Positions 55,997 to 64,000 of a DNA stretch of 64,000 bases are shown here, in pieces (position 1 is the stretch's first letter; each line of letters opens with the position of its first letter). The notes under the pieces are model-generated. The model was given only the letters and a program-made list of their open reading frames with translations, made no database searches and was not told where the DNA came from. The translations under genes were made by a program, and so were the position numbers. This stretch comes from Bacteroidia bacterium (GTDB lineage: Bacteria > Bacteroidota > Bacteroidia > AKYH767-A > OLB10): positions 62,001 through 126,000 of the forward strand of contig JAEUTI010000081.1 in NCBI GenBank assembly GCA_016788065.1, read 5' to 3'.

Positions 55997-56210
55997 GGAA
56001 TTTGGAGTCGATGTTGGGCTGCAAAATTCTTGATCCTTTTTCTTTTGTTGCAAGTCTTCTTCAATATCCAATTCTTGCTACTCACTTTTAAATAAAAATA
56101 TTTTGAGAACGAGAAACTTCCAGTTTATGCAGCAACAAAATAAAACCTAAATCAAAATCGGGATCTTCCAGTTTAGCAGAATACACACGGGTTACCACAC
56201 ACCAATTTCC

Positions 56211-56345
56211 GTTAACTAATAACTTTTATAACTTATAACTGATAACTGAAAACTCATAACTGTTCACTGATAACTGATCACTAATAACTGATCACTAATA
56301 ACTGATCACTAATAACTGATCACTAATAACTTATCACTGAAAACT
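56211..56345. repeat. Heptamer array GATAACT/GATCACT, about 18 units
   Basis: From 56234, sixteen in-phase heptamers end in ACT, alternating GATCACT and AATAACT in the middle (a 14-bp super-repeat, four copies). Two more units (GTTAACT, AATAACT) lie before a 9-base slip. The array ends one base before the stop codon of the thioredoxin-like gene, so it is the first part of that gene's 3' leader-out. Confidence 0.9.
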
Positions 56346-56346
56346 C

Positions 56347-56832
56347 TTAAGGATATTCTTTCGATACTGCTTCCGGTGTCCATTGCTGCAGGAAGTCGAT
56401 TACTTTTTTCTCACTATATCCTTCACCTTCTTCCAGGTAACCGGTGTTTTGAGTGTGGATACGATTGCCGCTTCCATCAAGAATAACAAAGACGGGGAAT
56501 CCAAAACGTTGCGGTTTTCCCAGTCGGTTTAAAGATTCATTATTCTTATTTTCTTTGCTATAATTCAGATGTAATACAATGTAATTAGCATTAATAATGG
56601 AGTCAACAGATGCAGTTTCATGGCTCCATTTGTAGAACATACGACACCATTTACACCAATTTCCTCCGACCTGAATAAGTACGTGTTTCCCTTTTGCATT
56701 TGCTTTAGCGACCGCTTCGTTGATTTCCAAAGCGCCATCTGCAAGAGGGTTATAAACTTTAAATTCTTCAGTCTGGGCCTGTACATTTGTGCAAAGCAAT
56801 ATTGTTACAAAGAGTATAACCAGGTTTTTCAT
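56347..56832 (-). CDS. Thioredoxin-like periplasmic protein
   Basis: A 161-aa thioredoxin-fold protein with a signal peptide (1-19, ending NVQAQ). The active site WCKWC holds Cys60 and Cys63, preceded by GKHVLIQVGG. The rest has FPVFVILDGSGNRIHTQNTG, the cis-Pro region of the fold. It resembles DUF255-like/thioredoxin_7 proteins rather than classic TrxA. It is probably a periplasmic disulfide reductase or isomerase. The 3' end is closely followed by a heptamer repeat array. Its promoter side faces the SLC13 terminator. Confidence 0.88.
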   Translation of the reverse strand: MKNLVILFVTILLCTNVQAQTEEFKVYNPLADGALEINEAVAKANAKGKHVLIQVGGNWCKWCRMFYKWSHETASVDSIINANYIVLHLNYSKENKNNESLNRLGKPQRFGFPVFVILDGSGNRIHTQNTGYLEEGEGYSEKKVIDFLQQWTPEAVSKEYP

Positions 56833-56910
56833 TTTAGCAGTATTTTGGATGAGGATGCTAATTTGATGAATTGAAAGGTATTTAACAAACTATAATCTCA
56901 TAAAAACAAA

Positions 56911-56949
56911 AAAAACAGGATTACGGTCCTGTTTTTCCGGCTTAGCCGG
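56911..56949 (-). terminator. Terminator of the SLC13 gene
   Basis: Arms AAAAACAGGA (56911-56920) and TCCTGTTTTT (56927-56936) are perfect with a 6-base loop. Next to it CCGGC/GCCGG (56937-56949) forms a second small hairpin. On the minus strand a T-rich run follows. Confidence 0.8.
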
Positions 56950-57083
56950 GGTTGGTTTTTGGAATATTTTAAGACTAATCTGGTAAATCAGTTGTTTAAA
57001 TCTTACTTCAAGTTTATAGATTCAGATCCGGACTGGAAATTAAACTTCGCTGAACGGGAAAAAAGGGGGTCTGAATGGGAAAA

Positions 57084-58844
57084 TCAGAGAGGATAAAGTA
57101 CTGGTGCCATAATAATAATGACCACAATAAGTAGAATCGTGATCAGGCTTCCGGTTTTTACAAAATCCCGGAATTTATAGCCTCCTGGTCCATATACCAA
57201 AATACAACTGGGTTCAAATGGGGTGATCATTGATACAGATGCAGAGAGCATGACAGTCAAAGCAAAAGTTATCGGATTAACCTGCATAGTTTCGGCTGCT
57301 TGCAGGGCAACCGGAAGTACAACCATGGCAGCAGCAGCATTCGACATAGGTTGTGTTAGGAATACGGTTAAAAGCGAAAATGCAGACATTACAGCAATTG
57401 GTCCCATGCCACCGAAAAAGGAAATGATATGATCGGCAAGAAAGGTTGCGGTACCGGTTTTTTCCATGGCAATTCCAAAAGAAGTCATACCACCAATCAA
57501 TACTAAAAGGTTCCATTCAATTTTCTGGTATGCTTCCTCTGTTTTAATACATTTAAAAGCCACACATAGAAAGGCAGCAAGCATGAAGGCTATGGAAAGT
57601 GGAATGATTTCAAATGTTCCCAACACAAGGGCGCCAACAAAGAAACAGAAAGTCAATAATGCATTTCTTTTGTTTTTAGGTGCCGCAAAATTGTACTCCT
57701 GCAAAACGGTGAAATCGCCTCGTTTACGACGGTATTCAATGTTAACTGCAGGTCCTTGAATAAGTAGTCTGTCTCCAATTTTAATTTCGGTATCTCCAAT
57801 TTTATCCGATAAGGTCTGACCTTCCCGGTTGATTGCCATAACCAATAATCCGAAGCGGCGTTTGAATTGTGCTTCTCTGATTGTTTGTCCCAGAAAGTCA
57901 TTGGTAGGTGTAACAAATATCTCCACAATTTTAATGTCCTCAGTAATCATATCTCCGGGAGCCAAAGCTTCCGAGTATATATCGAGTCCAAGAGATTGTT
58001 TCAGTCTGAGCAAATCTTCGATGTTCCCTTCAAGCAATAAAATATCATTAGCTTCAATGGTAGAATAACCATTCGCCATCATATTTTGTTTGTCGCGGAT
58101 AATGTTAAGAATTTTAAATCCTGAAGTGCTCAATAGGGTGTCTCGCACTTTCTGATTAACCATTACTGAATTCGGCTTCACCAATACTTCAGTAAAATAA
58201 TGTTTCTGTTCCAGTTCTTTCACCATATTTACTTCCTTTTTACCAGGAAGTAATCTAACGCCAATGGTTGCCATAAATACAATGCCTAACACCATCATCA
58301 TGAGGCCGATTATGGTGAAGTCGAACATTCCAAATGTAGCATAACCGTTTTTTCCAAGATAGGCATTTACTGCAATGTTGGTAGATGTGCCAATCACTGT
58401 ACAGGTACCACCCAGAATTGAAGCGAATGCAACCGGCATTAGTAATTTGGAGGGACTGATCCGAAGTTTTCTGCACATACTCACAACTGGTGCAACATAC
58501 ATGGCGGTTACTGTTGTATTATTCATGAAAGCGGATGTGATACCAACAGTTGACATGATATATGTGGGCAGCCATTTGAGACGTTTTTTGGGGATCTTAA
58601 TAAATTTATCTCCAATGATTTCTAAAATTCCGGCCTTTTGCATAGCTCCGCTGACTACAAAAATGGAAGCGAGCATTATTATAAAATCACTTCCAAAACC
58701 TTTGAAAGCTTCCGCAGGAGTCAGGATGCCTAAAGATGTAAGAATTATTAGTAAGCCTACAGTAATAAGGTCTACTGAAAATTTTTCAGTAGCAAAAAGT
58801 ATAATGGCAACAATTAATAATCCAAGTACTAAAGCTATCTCCAT
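57084..58844 (-). CDS. SLC13-family permease with TrkA-C domains
   Basis: A 586-aa transporter of the DASS/ArsB-NhaD superfamily, with about 11-12 membrane helices in two halves. Between them lie two cytosolic TrkA-C (RCK_C) domains (about 200-370, including GDMITEDIKIVEIFVTPT and TEIKIGDRLLIQG). The transport motifs GTCTVIGTSTNIAVNAYL and the second-half TQPMSNAAAAMVVLPVAL are present. Substrates of this group include sulfate, dicarboxylates and others, and the ligand cannot be fixed here. It is probably monocistronic and ends in a clear terminator. Confidence 0.9.
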   Translation of the reverse strand: MEIALVLGLLIVAIILFATEKFSVDLITVGLLIILTSLGILTPAEAFKGFGSDFIIMLASIFVVSGAMQKAGILEIIGDKFIKIPKKRLKWLPTYIMSTVGITSAFMNNTTVTAMYVAPVVSMCRKLRISPSKLLMPVAFASILGGTCTVIGTSTNIAVNAYLGKNGYATFGMFDFTIIGLMMMVLGIVFMATIGVRLLPGKKEVNMVKELEQKHYFTEVLVKPNSVMVNQKVRDTLLSTSGFKILNIIRDKQNMMANGYSTIEANDILLLEGNIEDLLRLKQSLGLDIYSEALAPGDMITEDIKIVEIFVTPTNDFLGQTIREAQFKRRFGLLVMAINREGQTLSDKIGDTEIKIGDRLLIQGPAVNIEYRRKRGDFTVLQEYNFAAPKNKRNALLTFCFFVGALVLGTFEIIPLSIAFMLAAFLCVAFKCIKTEEAYQKIEWNLLVLIGGMTSFGIAMEKTGTATFLADHIISFFGGMGPIAVMSAFSLLTVFLTQPMSNAAAAMVVLPVALQAAETMQVNPITFALTVMLSASVSMITPFEPSCILVYGPGGYKFRDFVKTGSLITILLIVVIIIMAPVLYPL

Positions 58845-58994
58845 CCGGTAAATTCAAATCGTTCAGCGAATTAACAAAGAAAAAATTAATTCTTGGTTGT
58901 TTTATGATTTTGTAGTTGTTAACGGTAGATTAATAAAAAGAATCAATTGAATCATAATGTTATTGATTTCCAGCAATTTATAAATATGTTGCAA

Positions 58995-59030
58995 AAAAAG
59001 GGGATGTCAATTCATTGACATCCCCTTTTT
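58995..59030 (-). terminator. Perfect 16-bp terminator of the 975-aa T9SS cargo gene
   Basis: Arms 58995-59010 and 59015-59030 are exact reverse complements with a TTCA loop, core GGGGATGTCAA. A T-run follows on the minus strand. It lies 19 bp beyond the stop codon at 59049. Confidence 0.9.
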
Positions 59031-59048
59031 AAAATTATCGAAGAAATT

Positions 59049-61976
59049 TTATTCTACAACTAATCTTGTTTTTTCAATACTCAAATCTGAAGAAAGTTCA
59101 ATCAGATAGATTCCAGCCTGAATTCCGGTAAGATCAATTTCAAATTGCTGAATACCTGTCTCATTACCCACAGAATTTTGCATTATCAGCTGACCTTGCA
59201 TGTTAGTCATGCGGATCATCTGATGAGCACCATTTCCATTAAACTGTATGGTAGCAGCAGTTCTTGCAGGATTTGGATAAATGTTAATTTTATCATTGGT
59301 CGAAATTGCATTGAAGCTTTCTCTGCAACTTGGGATTACATTCAACGACAACGCCGCAGATGTCCCACAAGAATTGGATGCTGTGACAGCTACAGTGCCC
59401 TGACCTGTTCCCCAGACTGAATTGATTGCATTGGTACCCTGGCCTGTGTTGATAGTTCCATTTGAAAGAGTCCAGTTATAGGCAGTTGCACCAGCAACCG
59501 GAGCTACTGAAAACTCGATTGGAGAATTGTTACAAATTACAGCAGGTGAAGAAAATATGCTTGATGGTTTTACCGGAATTTGGTTATTCACAGTTTTGCA
59601 TCTTGCTAAACTTGTATTGCAAGCGTTGGTTGCAGTCACACAGATACTTTGGTTTTGGTTATATCCGGAAGGAATGAAAACAGAAACCGACGTATTAGAT
59701 GTGGTATAGGGTGATGGATTTCCATCAATAGTTGTTCCGGCAAATGGGAAACTCCAGGTATATGAAGTAGCGCCTACAACAGGAACGATAGAGTACACGT
59801 CGGTTGTTCCACCGCAACTACTGGATGGTCCACTGAGCACTCCCGGACGAGCTGGTGTTGCTGAAATAGCTAAACACCTTGAACCGGTTGAAGAAGTTCC
59901 TCCGCATGCTAATGAAGCGGTAACGCACAAGGTGCCATTAGTATATGCAGGGAAAGTTACATCAACAATATTCCCAAGTAAGTTTTGTGGCGTTATAACT
60001 GCTCCGGGAACAGAGAATGTCCAGGTAAATAATTCTGCACCTGCAGGAACATTCACTGAATACGTTTGAGTTGTGGTTGGACAAGCAACCTGATTGCCAG
60101 CAATTGGTCCGGGAACACTTACAAGTGAACGTACAGCTTTGCAATTGTTGTTTGTTTGTCCGCAACCATTATAACCATAAACACAAATTGAATAGCCGGT
60201 AACTGTAGGGACAGTTGGTCCAAATTGAACATAAACTTCATTTAATACAGTTGAGAAAGGTCCCGGACTAAATGGACCTAAATTGGAAGTAGAGAATAAG
60301 GTTCCAGTTGGACCTGACCAATTATATCGGATGTTTTGACCATTTACCAGCTTAGTGGTAAAGTAACCAATATTTCCTGCACATGCCGATGCTGGTGCTG
60401 AGATAATCTTAGTTGTGTTTAGTGGGCCGGCAGTGCTTACTAACACTTCTGCTGAACCTGAAGAAGTTCCATTTGGACAAACATCATCAGAATTGGAGGT
60501 AATGGTGTAAGTTGTGGAAACTGTCGGATTAACACTCACAGTTGCGGTTGCAGTTAAAGAAGATTGTAATGGACCTCCATTGAGAGAATAGAAGAATGGA
60601 GCAGTTCCTGTAAAGTTTAACGTGAGGTTGGTTGAATTACCCTGACAAATATTGGCATCTCCACTGATTGATGCTGTTGTGGATCCGGGCGCGCAATTAA
60701 ATAACAACTTTACAGCCCAAATATCTGCATCACCATAATTGTTTGTAACATCTCCATCATTACTTGCAGCATTACCAACAAATAAATATCCATTTGGGAT
60801 TTCTATTACATCACCGCCTTGTTCGTCGTCGGTTCCACCAAAAGTTTTTTGCCATTGAATAGTACCCACAGCATCAATTTTTACTAGCCAGCAATCGCCG
60901 TTACCTCCCTGATAACCGGTAACATTTCCATCTGAAGAGTTGGTGTAACCCGACAAAATATATCCGCCATCCGGTGTTTGACGAACTTTACTTCCTCTGT
61001 CGGTTTGCGTTCCGCCATATGTTTTAGTCCACTGAATAACTCCGAGATTATCGACTTTAACAACATAAATATCATTGATGCCTTGAAATCCTGTAACATC
61101 AAAATTATTCGATTGGGTGTAACCGGTCATGATATAACCACCATCAGCAGTTTGAATCGCGCCTCTCATTTGTTCCTGCAGACTTCCTCCATAATTGTTT
61201 TCCCATTGAACTGTTCCTACAGAATCAGTTTTTGCAAGCCAGTAATCAAACAAACCATTATTGCTTGCAACACCGCCAGAACTTGAATTAGATACAGCAG
61301 AGAATATGTATCCACCATCTGTTGTTTGTTCTACAGTATATCCATTTTCATCACCGGCACCTCCAAGCATTTTTTGCCAAACGAGGTTTCCATTCGAATC
61401 CAATTTTACCAACCAGCCATCGCGAATTCCATTTTTACCTGAAACATCGCCATCATTAGAATAGGACCAGCCACTACATGCATAACCACCATCAGCAGTT
61501 TCTGTTATGTATCTGAATTCTTCTTCCTGAGAACCGCCAAGAGCGTTTTGCCACTGAATTGTTCCGGAGCTGTCTAGTTTTACCACCCAACAATCTTTGT
61601 TTCCCTGATATCCGGTAACATCACCGTCGTTTGACTCAGTCCAGCCAGCTATTGCATATCCACCATCAGAAGATTGTATAATGTAGTATGGAATATCATC
61701 TGCTGATCCACCAATTGTTTTTTGCCATTGTATGGTTCCGGTGACATCTGTTTTTACTACCCACCAGTCACTGCCGCCATGATTGCCGGTTACATCATTG
61801 TCATTGGAACTGGTTCTGCCTGCGAAAATATATCCACCATCAGTTGTTGCCTGTACTGATCCGCCTCCGTCGAGTGCACTACCTCCAAATGATTTTTCCC
61901 ATTGTATTACAGGGGCCTGGGCATTTATTGAGCCAGCCAGGGCAGAGGCTACCAGAAATGTGAATAATTTTTTCAT
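59049..61976 (-). CDS. T9SS-sorted secreted protein with seven-blade repeat region
   Basis: A 975-aa exported protein (signal peptide 1-19, ending GSINAQ). Residues of about 24-428 form seven repeats of about 58 aa, each opening QWxK-like and closing WVVKxD-like, with SNDGDVTG inside. The count of seven suggests a beta-propeller. Ig/PKD-like domains follow (about 430-885). The C-terminal 80 residues are a type A T9SS sorting domain (NIYPNPARTAATIQF, then GIYLIEL). It is a client of PorV/PorU2 encoded at 10934-17085. The target is unknown; adhesion or a surface enzyme shell is possible. Confidence 0.9.
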   Translation of the reverse strand: MKKLFTFLVASALAGSINAQAPVIQWEKSFGGSALDGGGSVQATTDGGYIFAGRTSSNDNDVTGNHGGSDWWVVKTDVTGTIQWQKTIGGSADDIPYYIIQSSDGGYAIAGWTESNDGDVTGYQGNKDCWVVKLDSSGTIQWQNALGGSQEEEFRYITETADGGYACSGWSYSNDGDVSGKNGIRDGWLVKLDSNGNLVWQKMLGGAGDENGYTVEQTTDGGYIFSAVSNSSSGGVASNNGLFDYWLAKTDSVGTVQWENNYGGSLQEQMRGAIQTADGGYIMTGYTQSNNFDVTGFQGINDIYVVKVDNLGVIQWTKTYGGTQTDRGSKVRQTPDGGYILSGYTNSSDGNVTGYQGGNGDCWLVKIDAVGTIQWQKTFGGTDDEQGGDVIEIPNGYLFVGNAASNDGDVTNNYGDADIWAVKLLFNCAPGSTTASISGDANICQGNSTNLTLNFTGTAPFFYSLNGGPLQSSLTATATVSVNPTVSTTYTITSNSDDVCPNGTSSGSAEVLVSTAGPLNTTKIISAPASACAGNIGYFTTKLVNGQNIRYNWSGPTGTLFSTSNLGPFSPGPFSTVLNEVYVQFGPTVPTVTGYSICVYGYNGCGQTNNNCKAVRSLVSVPGPIAGNQVACPTTTQTYSVNVPAGAELFTWTFSVPGAVITPQNLLGNIVDVTFPAYTNGTLCVTASLACGGTSSTGSRCLAISATPARPGVLSGPSSSCGGTTDVYSIVPVVGATSYTWSFPFAGTTIDGNPSPYTTSNTSVSVFIPSGYNQNQSICVTATNACNTSLARCKTVNNQIPVKPSSIFSSPAVICNNSPIEFSVAPVAGATAYNWTLSNGTINTGQGTNAINSVWGTGQGTVAVTASNSCGTSAALSLNVIPSCRESFNAISTNDKINIYPNPARTAATIQFNGNGAHQMIRMTNMQGQLIMQNSVGNETGIQQFEIDLTGIQAGIYLIELSSDLSIEKTRLVVE

Positions 61977-62219
61977 GAGAATAATTTTAGGGTTTGTTTA
62001 AAGAAAAGTTTGATCAATATACGGACATTTTTTTATTCTCACAACAGCTGCGAATTGATTATTATCAGAATGCAGTAAATAAAAGTTAGATCCCACATCT
62101 AAATAAATTTATCAAGGCTCATTATGTAGTCTAAATGCCTTATATACAATTAATTAGAATGAATTGAAAACGCTTCGGTTTTTTTCATCAGCACTCCATT
62201 TAAATTGGAATATCTGATT

Positions 62220-62678
62220 TTAAGAAAAAATTATAACAGCAAATTGTATTAAAAAGCCTAACGTAAAAATTATAGCACCTGTAATAAGTGCATTTTTTCT
62301 TAAATCCGGATTTTGAATAAGCTTTTCGATGAGGGGTGCAGAGACTCGTTCATCAAGCCAGGTTTTTATTTTTTTATAGTTTAAAATAAATACTAAATAT
62401 GCAACAGTTGCAAAGCCGAAATTAGTATAATACTGTATCAAATCATGTTGAGGTATTGGCATTTCGGAAGCTCTCATTCCTTTCATTATTCCTAAAAAAG
62501 AAAATGTAAGACCATATCCTAGCACAACTATCATGATGATTACCACTGAAAATTTAGTAACGAATGCCTTCAGCCCTCCTTGCATTCTTTTCAAAAAGCT
62601 ATCGCCTAATAATTCAGGAGCAGCGAACCAAAATGAGAGAAACTGGAGTAATAATCCTAAAGCATTAAGCCATTTCAT
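62220..62678 (-). CDS. Hypothetical membrane protein
   Basis: A protein of about 152 aa starting MKWLNALGLLLQFLSFWFAA, with three or four membrane segments: one N-terminal, one near 42-62, one near 80-100, and the last near 130-150. It has the segment PELLGDSFLKRMQ. The frame is open upstream to 62804, but that extension crosses a near-perfect hairpin (62725-62763) and is unlike protein, so the ATG at 62678 is preferred. I recognise no family; it resembles small inner-membrane proteins of unknown role. Confidence 0.6.
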   Translation of the reverse strand: MKWLNALGLLLQFLSFWFAAPELLGDSFLKRMQGGLKAFVTKFSVVIIMIVVLGYGLTFSFLGIMKGMRASEMPIPQHDLIQYYTNFGFATVAYLVFILNYKKIKTWLDERVSAPLIEKLIQNPDLRKNALITGAIIFTLGFLIQFAVIIFS

Positions 62679-62724
62679 TATAATACGGGTTGTGGCCAAA
62701 GATAATAATGTTGCCTTTACCTGC

Positions 62725-62763
62725 AACACAAAAGCCGAATCATTTGATCCGGCTTTTTGTGTT
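62725..62763. terminator. Near-perfect hairpin upstream of the membrane protein gene
   Basis: AACACAAAAGCCG (62725-62737) pairs with CGGCTTTTTGTGTT (62750-62763) with one bulged T and a 12-base loop. It may terminate the pirin transcript coming from the right or act as a leader structure; there is no long T-run outside the stem. Confidence 0.45.
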
Positions 62764-62970
62764 AGAAATGACCTGCTGATTAAAAGGCAACCAGCAGGTA
62801 ACACTCATATTTTAAAATTGGGCAGAGTGTGTGCGCTTCAATAACTAGCGCAAACATACAATTTATTTGTCACTAAATTGTGACAAAGTTCAATCCCAAT
62901 TATATTTTTTGTAGAATTTGATTTATGATTTGTATTTTATGTTAACCATCAGTAACGAGAAGCCGCATTT

Positions 62971-63696
62971 TTATGCATTAAAGCTGCTCAATGGAACTTC
63001 AAGTAATACCAGCTCTGCATCTGATTCTGCCTGAAAAGTAAAGCTTTTGCTACCATACAAACCAATACCATCGCGAGCCAATAACAGTGTATCCCGTACT
63101 TTCAACATTCCACTTATTAGGAACGCATATACACCGTTTTCTTTTTTTCTTAGCTTATAATTTAAATCGATTCCTTTTTCAATTTTGCTGAGGTGTACCC
63201 ATGCATCCTGATAAACCGACATACCCTGAGTTTCTTCAGTGGGAGAAACAATAGTATGGAAACAATTCAAACGATCTTTTTCATGCAGCAACATTTGTTG
63301 ATATTTAGGAATAGCATTCATGATTTTTGGATACATCCAAATGTTTAAAAATTGCAAGTCTTTATCTGTGTTCCTGTTCATTTCCGTGTGGCTGATTCCG
63401 GTACCTGCACTGATAACCTGAACTTCTCCCTCTGAAACTACACAATTGTTGCCCGCTTTGTCGGTTTGTTCCAGCGAACCAGACAATGGAATGCAAATTA
63501 TTTCCATGTTCTCGTGAGGATGATTTCCAAATCCCTGTCCACCTGCAACAGTGTCATCATTTAATACCCGCAATGCACCAAAATTCATTCGGTCGGGATG
63601 GTAGTATCCTGCGTAACTAAAGGTTTGATAGCTCTTAAGCCATCCATGGTCGGAACAATGCCTGCTTGATGATCGGTGTAAAAAATCGGTTGCCAT
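62971..63696 (-). CDS. Pirin family protein (bicupin, quercetinase-like)
   Basis: A 241-aa bicupin. The metal-binding histidines lie in GFGNHPHENMEIICIPL and GTGISHTEMN, followed by FLNIWMYPK as in Pirin/YhhW proteins. Members bind iron or another metal; some oxidise quercetin in vitro, while the in vivo role is unclear (redox sensing has been proposed). It begins MATDFLHRSSSRHCSDHGWL and is complete at usual length. It is monocistronic on this evidence, with the next gene on the strand 292 bp away. Confidence 0.93.
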   Translation of the reverse strand: MATDFLHRSSSRHCSDHGWLKSYQTFSYAGYYHPDRMNFGALRVLNDDTVAGGQGFGNHPHENMEIICIPLSGSLEQTDKAGNNCVVSEGEVQVISAGTGISHTEMNRNTDKDLQFLNIWMYPKIMNAIPKYQQMLLHEKDRLNCFHTIVSPTEETQGMSVYQDAWVHLSKIEKGIDLNYKLRKKENGVYAFLISGMLKVRDTLLLARDGIGLYGSKSFTFQAESDAELVLLEVPLSSFNA

Positions 63697-64000
63697 AGTT
63701 TTGCTTTTTGTGGTTAATTATAAGGTTAACTGGTAAAAGATTTACTTTAAAATGTCTGATACAAAGAACTCTGTTTGCAGCGAAAATACTTTGAAAGAAA
63801 AGTATTTGAGTATTGAATGATGTGAATGTAATAGTTAAATTAATACTGTGTAAAATATTTGAGGGAAGGATGTTTTTTGGTGGTTAACTCTTTTTTTACA
63901 GGGGTGAAAATTTTTTAAAAAAATATTTTCACAGATATGCAACTTTCCAAAGAAGAATGTATCTGACTTACATTATTTGAATTTGTTTCTTACCTTAGTT
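63697..64000. other. AT-rich end region without gene
   Basis: About 304 bp without a credible gene. A palindrome GTGAAAAT/ATTTTCAC with an A/T-rich middle lies at 63904-63932. It could be a regulatory site for whatever follows the window. Confidence 0.4.

Larger units (their letters stand above)
55902..56346. other. Repeat-bounded gap between convergent gcvP and thioredoxin genes
   Basis: A 445-bp gap. Its left part carries a GGATTAA heptamer array and its right part a long GATAACT/GATCACT array. The 215 bp between are AT-rich, hold no credible gene, and include a direct repeat CTTCCAGTTTA at 56118 and 56165. No hairpin terminator with a T-tract is obvious for gcvP. Confidence 0.7.

Noticed and set aside
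55948-56345. Possible CRISPR array or phage attachment site
   Set aside because: Pure heptamer tandem repeats without spacers; no integrase or tRNA gene adjoins.
58375-58851. Plus-strand open frame of 158 aa inside the SLC13 gene
   Set aside because: Antisense to a conserved transporter; hydrophobic look is the reverse of membrane codons.
62679-62804. N-terminal extension of the small membrane protein
   Set aside because: It runs through a strong hairpin and reads as unlike any signal or domain; the internal ATG gives a normal membrane start.

Overview
The window is a chromosomal segment from a Bacteroidota bacterium. The evidence is gene content: a PorV/PorU-type pair and sorted cargo of the type IX secretion system (T9SS), the gliding lipoprotein GldD, a RecQ with the Bacteroidota-style C-terminal extension, DUF5686 and carboxypeptidase-D-like outer-membrane proteins, and a tiny AURKAIP1/COX24-type basic protein. 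A bacteroidetal promoter (TTTG, 19 bp, TAnnTTTG) precedes the carbamoyltransferase gene. Ribosome binding sites are weak or absent throughout, as expected for this phylum. I cannot place it below phylum with confidence; a Chitinophagales- or Sphingobacteriales-like lineage is a guess. I saw no rRNA, tRNA, CRISPR array, prophage or classical IS transposase.

Layout. 1-686: 3' part of an M20 amidohydrolase. 687-1388: repeat-rich gap. 1389-9682: recQ, kdsD, tatC, a carboxymuconolactone decarboxylase-like protein, a large DUF5686 protein and lptB. 9694-20226: purS, pssA, porV-porU2, lnt and lpdA. 20259-34350: a glycan/cell-surface island with two GT2 glycosyltransferases, a methyltransferase, three GT-C-type multi-pass proteins, a GH5-like hydrolase, an SGNH hydrolase, and a carbamoyltransferase with SxtK-like and SxtJ-like small membrane proteins. 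34396-36522: 3-oxoacid CoA-transferase subunits B and A, separated by an inserted four-helix-bundle gene. 36547-45428: PBP1A, RNase E/G, the 29-aa basic protein, a TPR protein, HU, mutY, ssb, gldD and a dipeptide epimerase. 45451-55901: an acetyltransferase, an unrecognised helical protein, a 60-aa orphan, an MBL hydrolase, kynurenine monooxygenase and kynureninase, a UbiA-like protein and gcvP. 56347-63696: a thioredoxin-like protein, an SLC13 permease, a T9SS-sorted propeller protein, a membrane protein and pirin.

Working together: KdsD, LptB, Lnt, TatC, PBP1A and PssA build and maintain the envelope. PorV, PorU2, GldD and the sorted 975-aa protein belong to T9SS secretion and gliding. The 20-34 kb island probably makes, decorates (acyl, carbamoyl or methyl) and trims a surface glycan.

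The main unexplained structure is a set of short-period (7-8 bp) tandem arrays, each built from a different word, in three gaps. Two gaps lie between convergent genes (687-1388 and 55902-56346). In the third, inverted octamer arrays bracket a 768-bp insert carrying the four-helix-bundle gene between scoA and scoB. I regard this insert as the best candidate for an undescribed mobile or selfish cassette. The carbamoyltransferase/SxtK/SxtJ trio is the best candidate for an uncharacterised enzymatic system.
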